A stretch of DNA of 8,052 nucleotides from Thioalkalivibrio nitratireducens (GCA_011390385.1 JAABSN010000158.1:1-8052); one strand, 5' to 3'; counted from the stretch's first letter, positions 1-5,369 are shown. The notes: generated by a model from the letters alone, not told the origin. Program-made: numbers and translations.

Positions 1-1
1 C

Positions 2-193
2 ATGAGCGGCCGGCAGCTGGCGGAGCAGGCCACTGTGATGCATCCGGAGCTCAAGGTGCTTTACACCTCGGGTTACACCGAGAATGCCATCGTGCACCAC
101 GGCCGGCTGGACGCCGGGGTCGAGCTGTTGTCCAAGCCCTATCGGCGCGCCGAACTGACTGCAAAGGTCCGTGTCATTCTGGACAGGGCCTAA
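2..193 (+). CDS. C-terminal end of a response-regulator receiver domain (5' partial)
   Basis: This is the last 63 codons of a gene that starts before the window; the ATG at base 2 is internal (the 'MSGRQLAE' stretch that follows the phospho-acceptor loop). The 'VLYTSGY' strand carries the conserved Thr/Ser switch residue, and 'LLSKPYR' carries the conserved Lys-Pro pair. A closing amphipathic helix ends at the TAA. Receiver domains with the 'SGYTENAIVHHGRLD' sequence typically sit at the C-terminus of PAS-containing hybrid histidine kinases, so this is most likely the tail of such a kinase; a stand-alone regulator is also possible. It would take a phosphate on an Asp lying outside the window. 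The next reading start is 17 bp downstream, so it was probably followed by another two-component or c-di-GMP gene. Confidence 0.85.
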   Translation: MSGRQLAEQATVMHPELKVLYTSGYTENAIVHHGRLDAGVELLSKPYRRAELTAKVRVILDRA

Positions 194-210
194 CCGGGTG
201 AGGGAGAGTC

Positions 211-440
211 ATGAGCGACCGCATCCTCGTGCTGGAGGACTGGTGCCCCAGCCACATCGCGCTCGACCTGGTGATGCCCGAGATGGACGGCGCGGGGACG
301 CCGTGCACGATGGCCCGATGCACGGGCCCGAGGACCTGATCGAAGCATCGGATGATGCGGTCTATGAGGCTAAGCGCGCCGGGCGGAATCGCGTCGCAAC
401 GCCTGGTTCGGGAGCAGCAACCGGTCAGTCTCCGTCTTGA
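211..440 (+). pseudogene. Collapsed remnant of a receiver-GGDEF (PleD-like) gene
   Basis: A good ribosome site (AGGGAGAG) precedes ATG 211. The first codons read 'MSDRILVLED', the classic receiver N-terminus with acidic pocket residues. After a gap comes 'LDLVMPEMDG', the strand and loop around the phospho-Asp. The roughly 38 residues normally between these two parts are missing, and this frame stops at 331-333. In a different frame (about 318-440) the sequence reads 'EDLIEASDDAVYEAKRAG' followed by 'RNRV', which is the conserved C-terminal helix of a GGDEF domain. No GGDEF signature, metal site or phosphorylation loop lies between. This looks like both ends of a receiver-diguanylate cyclase gene joined after internal deletions totalling well over 200 codons. 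It cannot make an active enzyme. Its 3' end overlaps the tail of the convergent Crp/Fnr gene. Confidence 0.65.
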
Positions 441-1113
441 CCACCTCGTAGCATTCACAGCTCAGTGCCTCCAGCTTTTTCCGGTCCGTCACCTGGATGC
501 AGCCGCGGTGATATTCGATCACGCCGAGCCGTTGCAACTTGCCCGCCGCTTCGGTCACGCCTTCCCGGCGCACGCCCAGCATGTTGGCGATCAGTTCCTG
601 CGTCATCTTCACTTCGCTGCACCGCAGCCGGTCCAGCGAGAGCAAAAGCCAGCGGCAAAGCTGCTGATCAATCGAGTGGTGCCGGTTGCAAACCGCCGTC
701 TGTGCCATCTGCGTGATCAGCGCCTGGGTGTAGCGGAGCACGAGCACCTGCAGGTCCGCATGCCGGTTGAATTCGTCCTTGAGCCGCTGCCCCGCCAGCT
801 GGTAGGCGTAGCCGCTGCTCTGGACGATCGCGCGGCTGGTGGTGCTCTCGCCGCCCATGAATACGGCGATGCCGACGATCCCCTCGTTCCCCACCACGGA
901 AATTTCCGCCGAAGCGCCGTTTTCCATGACGTACAGCAAAGAGACGATCGAGTCGGTCGGAAAAAAGACCTGACGGGACATTTCCCCGGATTCGTACAGA
1001 ACCTTGCCCAGCGGCATATCGACCAGCTGGAGGTGAGGAAAGATTCGTTGCTGCGCCTCGGCCGTCAGGGACGCAAGCAGATGGTTCTGTAACGGTGCAG
1101 GATCGTTGGACAA
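370..1113 (-). CDS. Crp/Fnr-family transcriptional regulator, full length (copy 1)
   Basis: A 247-residue cytoplasmic DNA-binding regulator. I chose TTG at 1113-1111 ('MSNDPAPLQ') because GAGGG sits six bases upstream; the frame is open to an ATG at 1248, but those extra 45 residues do not look like family sequence. Residues about 15-110 form the cyclic-nucleotide-like beta-roll ('LGKVLYESGE', 'FFPTDSIVSL'). Residues 112-160 are the dimer helix. The winged helix-turn-helix is at about 168-210, with recognition helix 'LGVRREGVTEAA'. The CRP phosphate cassette is not recognisable (GNEG replaces GE-L) and there is no N-terminal FNR-type cysteine cluster, so the ligand is unknown. Cys142-x-Arg-x-His146 and Cys219-Glu-Cys221 recur in both paralogues. 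The last 23 codons overlap the GGDEF remnant on the other strand. It is divergent from copy 2 across a dyad-rich spacer, which suggests auto- or cross-regulation. Confidence 0.93.
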   Translation of the reverse strand: MSNDPAPLQNHLLASLTAEAQQRIFPHLQLVDMPLGKVLYESGEMSRQVFFPTDSIVSLLYVMENGASAEISVVGNEGIVGIAVFMGGESTTSRAIVQSSGYAYQLAGQRLKDEFNRHADLQVLVLRYTQALITQMAQTAVCNRHHSIDQQLCRWLLLSLDRLRCSEVKMTQELIANMLGVRREGVTEAAGKLQRLGVIEYHRGCIQVTDRKKLEALSCECYEVVKTETDRLLLPNQALRRDSARRA

Positions 1114-1193
1114 TTTGAGCCCTCGTCGCTTCTTAAAGGCGCCATTTTCTACAGTATCCGCAATTAAAGCTCTAATGCAGGCGATTTTCCAGC

Positions 1194-1217
1194 CTATCTG
1201 CGCGGCCGCGCACATAG
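1194..1217. promoter_or_regulatory. 24-bp near-perfect palindrome, candidate operator
   Basis: A perfect 14-bp palindrome (TGCGCGGCCGCGCA, 1199-1212) is flanked by CTAT on the left and its complement ATAG on the right, each separated from the core by one C. All positions but one pair are symmetric over 24 bp, centred at 1205/1206. It lies between two divergent regulator genes, about 80 bp from the copy 1 start and 130 bp from the copy 2 start. The size suits a dimeric helix-turn-helix protein, but it does not match the CRP (TGTGA-N6-TCACA) or FNR (TTGAT-N4-ATCAA) consensus. Binding is inferred, not shown. Confidence 0.5.
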
Positions 1218-1257
1218 CAGGGTCGCCTTGATAAGTGTGGCGACGCACAGACCCTGC
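1217..1257. repeat. Nested inverted repeats in the divergent regulator spacer
   Basis: Two inverted repeats share bases. The outer pair is GCAGGGTC (1217-1224) with GACCCTGC (1250-1257). The inner pair is GTCGCC (1222-1227) with GGCGAC (1239-1244), 11 bases apart. The two cannot both form completely because GTC at 1222-1224 belongs to each. They lie next to the 24-bp palindrome, upstream of the copy 2 gene. They could be a second operator or a structured leader; no U-run follows, so a terminator is unlikely. Confidence 0.35.
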
Positions 1258-1345
1258 CGTCGATGCCGAGCACTCTCAGTTTTATCGGGAAGGTGTCGCG
1301 CCGTTCCCGTGCCGACCTGGCCATCGTTGCGTCGAAGGAATTCAC

Positions 1346-2044
1346 GTGGCTGCCGCACTATCGACTGACGCATCCAACACGCTGCTCGACGGCCTGCCAC
1401 GCAGGCAGCGCGAGCAGTTTCTGTCCTTGTGCGAACCGTTCGAAATGGATTTCGGCGCCGTGCTGTGCGACGTGGAAACGCCCTACAGGCATGCCTACTT
1501 TCCCACCAGCGGCCTGATCTCGCTGGTGTCGAACCTGAATGGGCACGACCCGCTGGGAATGGCGCTCATCGGCGAGAACGGCATGCTCGGGGCAACCTTG
1601 CTGCTGGGAATCACCGCGGTCCCGATCCGGGGCGTGGTGCGCTCCCCGGGCACCGCGCAGCGCATCACGGTGGCCAACCTGCATCACCAGATCAACGTTT
1701 CGCCCCGGCTGCGCAGAATCCTGAGTCGCTATCTCTACATGCGGGTGGTCGAACTGTCACTCATCGGCGGATGCATTCGCTACCACCAGATCGAGCAGCG
1801 GCTGGCCCGAGCGCTGCTGTTGGCTCATGATCGCGCGCGAGACGACTCCTTTTACCTTACCCACGGTTACCTGGCGGACATGCTCGGCGTGCGCCGCAGC
1901 AGCATCACGATCGCCGCCGGGGACCTGCAGAACCGGAAGCTCATCAGCTACACGCGCGGCAACATCAGGATTCTCGACCGTGCGGGCCTGGAAGCCATGT
2001 CCTGCGAGTGTTACGGGCTATTGCAGGCGCGCGATGGTCAATGA
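1346..2044 (+). CDS. Crp/Fnr-family transcriptional regulator, full length (copy 2)
   Basis: A 232-residue regulator. I chose GTG at 1346 because AAGGA lies six to seven bases upstream and the family N-terminus ('LSTDASNTLLDGLP') starts right there; the upstream extension to 1235 does not look like family sequence. Residues about 15-110 are the effector beta-roll ('YFPTSGLISL', 'ALIGENGMLG'). Residues 115-162 are the dimer helix, and the winged helix-turn-helix is at about 170-212 with recognition helix 'LGVRRSSITIAA'. It has the Cys143-x-Arg-x-His147 and Cys220-Glu-Cys222 elements seen in the neighbouring paralogues but is otherwise much more diverged, with a shorter, Tyr-rich dimer helix. 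No canonical cAMP cassette or [4Fe-4S] cysteines are visible. It is transcribed away from copy 1, probably under the dyads at 1194-1257. No clear terminator follows. Confidence 0.92.
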   Translation: MAAALSTDASNTLLDGLPRRQREQFLSLCEPFEMDFGAVLCDVETPYRHAYFPTSGLISLVSNLNGHDPLGMALIGENGMLGATLLLGITAVPIRGVVRSPGTAQRITVANLHHQINVSPRLRRILSRYLYMRVVELSLIGGCIRYHQIEQRLARALLLAHDRARDDSFYLTHGYLADMLGVRRSSITIAAGDLQNRKLISYTRGNIRILDRAGLEAMSCECYGLLQARDGQ

Positions 2045-2179
2045 CCGCCGTCAAGTCGGGCGCGAGTCCCCTTAGACGCCGAACTGCCTGGCTTGCGACT
2101 CGCACGGGCGCCCTTTGAATCGACGGGGAAGCTCGCGCTTGCGCGTTATCTGCAGCGCAATGCGGCGGCGGCCGAATAA
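2045..2179 (+). other. Coding-like tail after copy 2, unrecognised
   Basis: Directly after the copy 2 stop, in the same frame, the sequence stays open for 44 codons to a TAA at 2177-2179. The second half reads 'FESTGKLALARYLQRNAAAA', a helical stretch with normal codon use. There is no start codon with a ribosome site. It may be the 3' remnant of a deleted gene or may be chance in GC-rich DNA. I do not recognise the sequence. Confidence 0.2.
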
Positions 2180-2349
2180 GCATACTGGCAGGCGTTCGGG
2201 GGTCGTGGGGTCTCTGCGTGCACTAGCGCACAGACGTGCACCGTCGATTGCCCTGAGTATGTCGTCAATCGGTGGACAGTTACCCGGATCCGCTCCTCCC
2301 CGAGATCAGCCGCCTCGACCCCCGAGCAGGCTGAAGCGAATCTGGATTT
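2180..2349. other. Non-coding stretch before the terminator
   Basis: Together with the preceding tail, this forms a gap of more than 300 bases without a convincing gene. I see no tRNA or known RNA. Weak patterns are a repeated CGTGCAC (2217-2223 and 2235-2241, 18 bp apart, each containing the palindrome GTGCAC) and an inverted CGATTG/CAATCG pair (2245-2250 and 2266-2271). A strong plus-strand terminator follows, so a small RNA or a decayed gene could have occupied this stretch, but no promoter stands out. Confidence 0.3.
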
Positions 2350-2385
2350 GCCCGTTTGTGCCATGCGCGCAAACGGGCTTTTTTT
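2350..2385 (+). terminator. Strong intrinsic terminator
   Basis: A 12-bp stem (2350-2361 with 2367-2378, including one G-T pair) closes a five-base loop and is followed directly by seven T residues (2379-2385). The stem arms are GCCCGTTTGTGC and GCGCAAACGGGC. The T-run is on the plus strand only. It ends transcription coming from copy 2 or from a lost gene, and isolates the truncated third regulator from upstream transcription. Confidence 0.85.
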
Positions 2386-2409
2386 ACCGCGTGCGCGACC
2401 AACCCGGTC

Positions 2410-2823
2410 ATGGGGGATCACGCGCTCATGGCTGAATTCAACCGCCATGGAACGTTCCAGGCATTGCTGTTGAGGTATACCCAGGCCCTGATGACGCAGA
2501 TGGCGCAGACCGCGGTGTGTAATCGCCATCACACGATCGACCAGCAATTGTGCCGCTGGCTGCTGCTCTCTCTGGACCGCCTGCCCGACAACCAACTGGA
2601 GATGACCCAGGAGCTCATCGCCAACATGCTCGGCGTGCGTCGCGAAGGCGTCACCGACGCCGCGCACAAGCTCCAAAACCAGGGCCTCATCGAGTATCAC
2701 CGCGGGCATATCACCGTGCTCGACCGGCCCGCGCTTGAGAGCCGGTGCTGCGAGTGTTACGCGGTTGTGAAGAAGGAAACCGACCGGCTGTTGCCTTATA
2801 CAATCGAACGCCCCTCCCACTGA
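2410..2823 (+). CDS. 5'-truncated Crp/Fnr-family paralogue: dimer helix plus HTH only (copy 3)
   Basis: This encodes about 137 residues equivalent to residues 113-235 of copy 1. From 'AEFNRH' onwards roughly three quarters of residues match copy 1 by eye, including 'LRYTQAL', 'TQMAQTAVCNRHH' and the recognition helix 'MLGVRREGVT'. The effector beta-roll is absent and no trace of it is found upstream; homology starts near 2428-2436, about 45 bp after the terminator. Possible starts are ATG 2410 (no ribosome site) and ATG 2428 (GGGGGA ten bases upstream, weak). The reading frame is intact to the TGA and keeps the Cys-x-Arg-x-His and CECY elements. Many substitutions relative to copy 1 look conservative, so it was probably under selection as a full gene before truncation. 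It is either a recent pseudogene or an unregulated or dominant-negative DNA-binding fragment. Confidence 0.75.
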   Translation: MGDHALMAEFNRHGTFQALLLRYTQALMTQMAQTAVCNRHHTIDQQLCRWLLLSLDRLPDNQLEMTQELIANMLGVRREGVTDAAHKLQNQGLIEYHRGHITVLDRPALESRCCECYAVVKKETDRLLPYTIERPSH

Positions 2824-2826
2824 CCC

Positions 2827-2940
2827 GTGGGCGTCTGCGCGGTGCCGTTCTGGCCACCGCGTATCCCGCTGCTGTTGGCCGCCGTGTTTTTCACCGCGCT
2901 TTGTGCGCTGGGGTACAGACTGTATTCAGTGTTTGTTTGA
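2827..2940 (+). CDS. Possible 37-residue single-helix membrane peptide
   Basis: GTG 2827 starts three bases after the copy 3 stop and in the same frame. The product would be 37 residues with a hydrophobic run 'PLLLAAVFFTALCALGY' followed by 'RLYSVFV', a plausible single transmembrane helix with a basic end. No ribosome site is evident, though a terminal overlap or coupling with copy 3 could help. I do not recognise it; it may be a remnant of a longer membrane protein or chance. Confidence 0.25.
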   Translation: MGVCAVPFWPPRIPLLLAAVFFTALCALGYRLYSVFV

Positions 2941-2989
2941 CACTGGCCGCTGGTTCCTTGGACAAACCGATGGGCAGCGTGTCGAGACT

Positions 2990-3148
2990 ATGAAAATTTC
3001 AGAAATGTTGCTGTGGATCCTGGGTACGACGGTGGCGGCCCGCTATCTTTTCGACTTCGGCAGCAATGCGCCGCAACGGCACAGTGTGCGCGTTACTGCG
3101 GCCGATGGTTCCATGTTACCAATGAAAACATGCGTCGCCGGATGTTGA
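2990..3148 (+). CDS. Possible 52-residue small protein upstream of the diguanylate cyclase
   Basis: ATG 2990 begins 'MKISEMLLWILG' and 'TTVAARYLFDFGSN', a short hydrophobic N-terminus that could be a membrane anchor or signal-like segment, followed by a polar tail ending at 3148. It overlaps the proposed start of the GGDEF gene (3130) by 19 bases in another frame, so the two could be translationally coupled. The ribosome site is poor. It is not a recognised family. Together with the previous ORF it occupies the roughly 300 bases between the regulator and the cyclase. Confidence 0.3.
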   Translation: MKISEMLLWILGTTVAARYLFDFGSNAPQRHSVRVTAADGSMLPMKTCVAGC

Positions 3149-4566
3149 AGCAGCACATCAGCCCCGAAAAAAAGCTGCGGCGGCCACCAGCATCGCCGGC
3201 ATCGCCGACGTGCGGCAACGGGCAGGACCTGTTCGACGGAGGCCTGGCAACCCGGCTGTGTGAACTGTCACCGCTGGGTATCTGCCTGTCCGACCGGACG
3301 GGTAAGTGCATTTACGCCAACCCGGCATACCTGGCAATCACTGGGCGGAACCTCAAACAGGTACGCGGTGCGCGCTGGAGTAGATCCTTACATCCGGAGG
3401 AACGGGAACGGGTGGATGTGAGGTGGCTCGAGGCAATTCAGGCCGGGCGGTCGTTCCAGGCGGAAGTCCGTATGCAGCGGCCAGACGGTCGCACGGTGTG
3501 GGTGCGGCTGCATGCCTCCGTCGCGCAGGGCGAGGGCGGATCCAACGCCGTGCTGTTGCTGGTGGAGGACATCACGGACCGCAAGGTGGCCGAGTCCGTG
3601 CTGCGCAGGGCAGAAGAAGCGCTGTTTGCCGAAAAAGAGCGCGCCCAGGTGACGCTCGATTCGATCGGTGACGCCGTGCTGGTGACAGATCTGGCAGGCA
3701 CTGTGACCTATCTGAACCTGGAAGCGGAAACCTTGACCGGCTGGTCGCGCGAGGAGGCCCTGGGCCAGTCGCTGGAGGTCGTGTTCCAGATCATCGACGG
3801 GGCTTCGCGCCATACTGCGCCAAATCCAGCACAGCGCGCCATCGTGGAGGACGATACGGTGGGCCTGGCAATCGGCTGCGTGCTCCTTAGGCGGGACGGG
3901 ACCGAGCTCGGAATCGAGGATTCGGCGGCGCCCATCCACGACCGTGACGGTGCCGTGACCGGCGCGGTGATCGTGTTCCACGATGTGGCCCGATCGCAGT
4001 TGATGTCTGAGCAAATGGCGCACCTGGCCCGGCACGACCACCTCACCGGGCTGGCCAACACAATGCTGCTGACAGAACGCCTGGAACAGGTGCTATGCCT
4101 CGCGCGCCGCCACCGCAAGCCGGCGGCGCTCCTGTTTATCGACCTGGACCGGTTCAAGGGCTTGAACGATTCTTACGGCCACAACTTCGGGGATGAGATT
4201 CTCAAGGTGGTTGCCCGCCGTCTTGAGGCCTGTGTGCGGGAGAGCGACACAGTGTGCCGGCGCGGGGGTGACGAGTTCATGATCCTGTTGACGGAGATCG
4301 AATCGCGGCGCGACGCGGCCCAGGTCGCTGAGAAAGTGCTGGCCGCCGTTTCCGCAGAGCACGATGTCGACGGCCGCGCAGTGCGCGTGACTGCCAGCAT
4401 CGGTATCAGTATCTACCCGAATGACGGCGACGACGCCGATACCCTGATGCGATCCGCGGATGCTGCCATGTACCACGCGAAGGCCTTCCGCCAGGACGGA
4501 TACAGCTTCGCCGGGGCCGGACGTCCCGGCGAAGCGATCCAGGCCTTTAGTTCGGCTGGTAGCTGA
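3130..4566 (+). CDS. PAS-PAS-GGDEF diguanylate cyclase
   Basis: About 478 residues from ATG 3130 ('MRRRMLKQH'). ATG 3142 is equally possible; neither has a clear ribosome site, and the frame is open to 3013. It condenses two GTP into cyclic di-GMP. Residues about 42-155 form a first PAS domain ('GICLSDRTGKCIYANPAYL', ending 'VEDITDRK'). A charged helix links to a second PAS at about 172-290 ('SIGDAVLVTDLAGTV'). The GGDEF domain covers about 298-460. 'FIDLDRFK' holds metal Asp338, 'NDSYGH' contacts the guanine, and the signature is GGDEF at 379-383. RESD at 370-373, five residues before it, is a canonical inhibitory I-site, so product feedback is expected. No transmembrane segment or EAL domain is present, so it is a cytosolic enzyme with an unknown PAS input. 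Its stop overlaps a convergent minus-strand fragment. Confidence 0.92.
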   Translation: MRRRMLKQHISPEKKLRRPPASPASPTCGNGQDLFDGGLATRLCELSPLGICLSDRTGKCIYANPAYLAITGRNLKQVRGARWSRSLHPEERERVDVRWLEAIQAGRSFQAEVRMQRPDGRTVWVRLHASVAQGEGGSNAVLLLVEDITDRKVAESVLRRAEEALFAEKERAQVTLDSIGDAVLVTDLAGTVTYLNLEAETLTGWSREEALGQSLEVVFQIIDGASRHTAPNPAQRAIVEDDTVGLAIGCVLLRRDGTELGIEDSAAPIHDRDGAVTGAVIVFHDVARSQLMSEQMAHLARHDHLTGLANTMLLTERLEQVLCLARRHRKPAALLFIDLDRFKGLNDSYGHNFGDEILKVVARRLEACVRESDTVCRRGGDEFMILLTEIESRRDAAQVAEKVLAAVSAEHDVDGRAVRVTASIGISIYPNDGDDADTLMRSADAAMYHAKAFRQDGYSFAGAGRPGEAIQAFSSAGS

Positions 4567-4744
4567 ACTTCTGCCCGCCCACAGCGGCCTCGTACATCAG
4601 TCCGGCCTCGTCCATGGTGAAGACGGCGACGCCGTCCTTGTATTTCGCATTGGCGCCGGTCCGTAGGTGCTGGACCGCACAGATGGCAGCGTCGCGATGG
4701 CCCATGCTGAAACCCTGGGAGCAGCTGTAGAGCGGCTCTGCCGG
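4547..4744 (-). other. Short coding-like minus-strand ORF, unrecognised (possibly 5'-truncated gene)
   Basis: Open for 65 codons after an upstream TGA (4747-4745). ATG at 4705 with CAGGG seven bases upstream would give 52 residues. The translation is protein-like, with 'CSQGFSMGHRDAAI', 'KYKDGVAVFTMDEAGLMYEA' and an end at 'GGQKFSYQPN'; codon third positions are mostly G or C. The sequence starts mid-domain, so it is probably the 3' end of a larger gene, though a small complete gene cannot be excluded. The GGQKF ending faintly recalls some SYLF/Ysc84-type tails, but not enough to name it. It overlaps the diguanylate cyclase stop by 20 bp, and the promoter of the next plus-strand gene must lie inside it. 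Confidence 0.4.
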
Positions 4745-4769
4745 TCACTTATCAAAGGGAGCACTAATC

Positions 4770-4919
4770 GTGTTGTACACAATTGCCGTCATTCTTCTCG
4801 TTCTCTGGTTGCTTGGTCTTGTCTCGGGCACGACTATCGGCGGGTTCGTTCATGTGCTTCTGGTGATCGCAGTGATCGTGGTGCTGGTGCAGCTCATCAG
4901 CGGTCGGCGATCCCTTTAA
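4770..4919 (+). CDS. Small two-helix membrane protein, lmo0937/DUF5670 family
   Basis: A 49-residue protein starting at GTG 4770, with AAGGGAG eight bases upstream. The sequence 'MLYTIAVILLVLWLLGLVSG' forms the first membrane helix. A short loop 'TTIGGFVH' follows, then a second helix 'VLLVIAVIVVLVQLI' and the basic tail 'SGRRSL'. Length, the Leu-Trp-Leu-Leu-Gly-Leu signature and the Gly-rich hairpin turn all match the lmo0937 family of tiny inner-membrane proteins, whose function is unknown and which often occur near stress genes such as CsbD. It seems to be a single-gene unit. A short GC hairpin (GGCG/CGCC with CCC/GGG, 4906-4926) covers its stop codon but has no T-run. Confidence 0.88.
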   Translation: MLYTIAVILLVLWLLGLVSGTTIGGFVHVLLVIAVIVVLVQLISGRRSL

Positions 4920-4934
4920 GGGCGCCAGACGGGG

Positions 4935-5024
4935 CTACAGCTCGCAGCCGGGCTGCTTGGCCGGCTGCAGGTGAGCAGCGGGGTTCGCCGCATAGTCTTT
5001 GCAGCTCGCCCGATACGAAGAAAA
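4935..5024 (-). other. Coding-like fragment downstream of the YqjK-like gene
   Basis: In one minus-strand frame the sequence reads 'SYRASCKDYAANPAAHLQPA' and ends 'KQPGCEL' at a TAG (4937-4935). About four fifths of its codons end in G or C, as in real genes here. No start codon lies in this frame nearby. In a neighbouring frame the upstream bases (about 5025-5090) also look coding ('LRADSQAMGADGHP'), so a frameshift at the T-run near 5020 may have broken one small gene. The function is not recognised. Confidence 0.25.
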
Positions 5025-5053
5025 ACCGCGGGCGCGGGTGTCCGTCCGCGCCC
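5018..5053 (-). terminator. Probable terminator of the minus-strand DUF883/holin/YqjK operon
   Basis: On the minus strand a perfect 8-bp GC stem (GGGCGCGG with CCGCGCCC, bases 5053-5046 and 5037-5030) closes an eight-base loop. After GCGG comes TTTTTCTT (5025-5018). It lies about 40 bp past the YqjK-like stop. The four-base gap between stem and T-run makes it weaker than a standard terminator, and the stem is GC-rich enough to occur by chance. Confidence 0.45.
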
Positions 5054-5093
5054 ATGGCCTGGCTGTCCGCGCGCAGCACCGACGGCCCGTTTT

Positions 5094-5369
5094 TTATCGT
5101 CCCGCGGCGGCGCGGGCCTGTGTGGCCAGCGTGGCCAGGAGCTGCAAACCGGAATTCGCGGTCCCGAACAACTCGAGCATTCGCGAGCCGTGCATCCGCT
5201 GGTACTGGTGCAGAGCCACGCCGAACAGCAGGCCGGCGGCGACCAGCGTGCCGGGGGAGACGGCGCGCTTGCCGACGGAGTGGGTGGCGCCATCGAGGGC
5301 GACGCTCAGGCGGGCGTGCCGCAGTTCGATGCTGCGCTCAGTCGTCCGGATGCTGGATTTCAAGGACAT
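5094..5369 (-). CDS. YqjK-like small membrane protein
   Basis: A 91-residue protein, third gene of the minus-strand operon. I chose ATG 5369 ('MSLKSSIRTT') because it overlaps the stop of the preceding YqjE-like gene by ten bases (ATGTCCTTGA), a typical translational-coupling junction; the longer frame to 5444 would run deep inside that gene. Residues 10-25 are a charged helix ('ERSIELRHARL'). Residues about 40-55 are a short hydrophobic segment ('GTLVAAGLLFGVAL'), followed by a helical tail. The position after DUF883 and holin-type genes and the basic-helix/one-membrane-segment layout resemble YqjK of the enterobacterial yqjCDEK cluster. The match rests on context more than sequence. Confidence 0.68.
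   Translation of the reverse strand: MSLKSSIRTTERSIELRHARLSVALDGATHSVGKRAVSPGTLVAAGLLFGVALHQYQRMHGSRMLELFGTANSGLQLLATLATQARAAAGR

Noticed and set aside
352..1092. Long plus-strand open frame of 246 codons
   Set aside because: It is the antisense shadow of the Crp/Fnr copy 1 gene; the translation is His/Gln/Val-rich with no family resemblance, while the minus strand is a clear regulator.
2215..2271. Short direct and inverted repeats as a mobile-element end or attachment site
   Set aside because: Copies are only 6-7 bp, there is no transposase or integrase in the window and no target duplication is visible.
2937..2965. TTGACA before the diguanylate cyclase as a promoter
   Set aside because: The corresponding -10 position reads GGACAA; no good match at 16-18 spacing.
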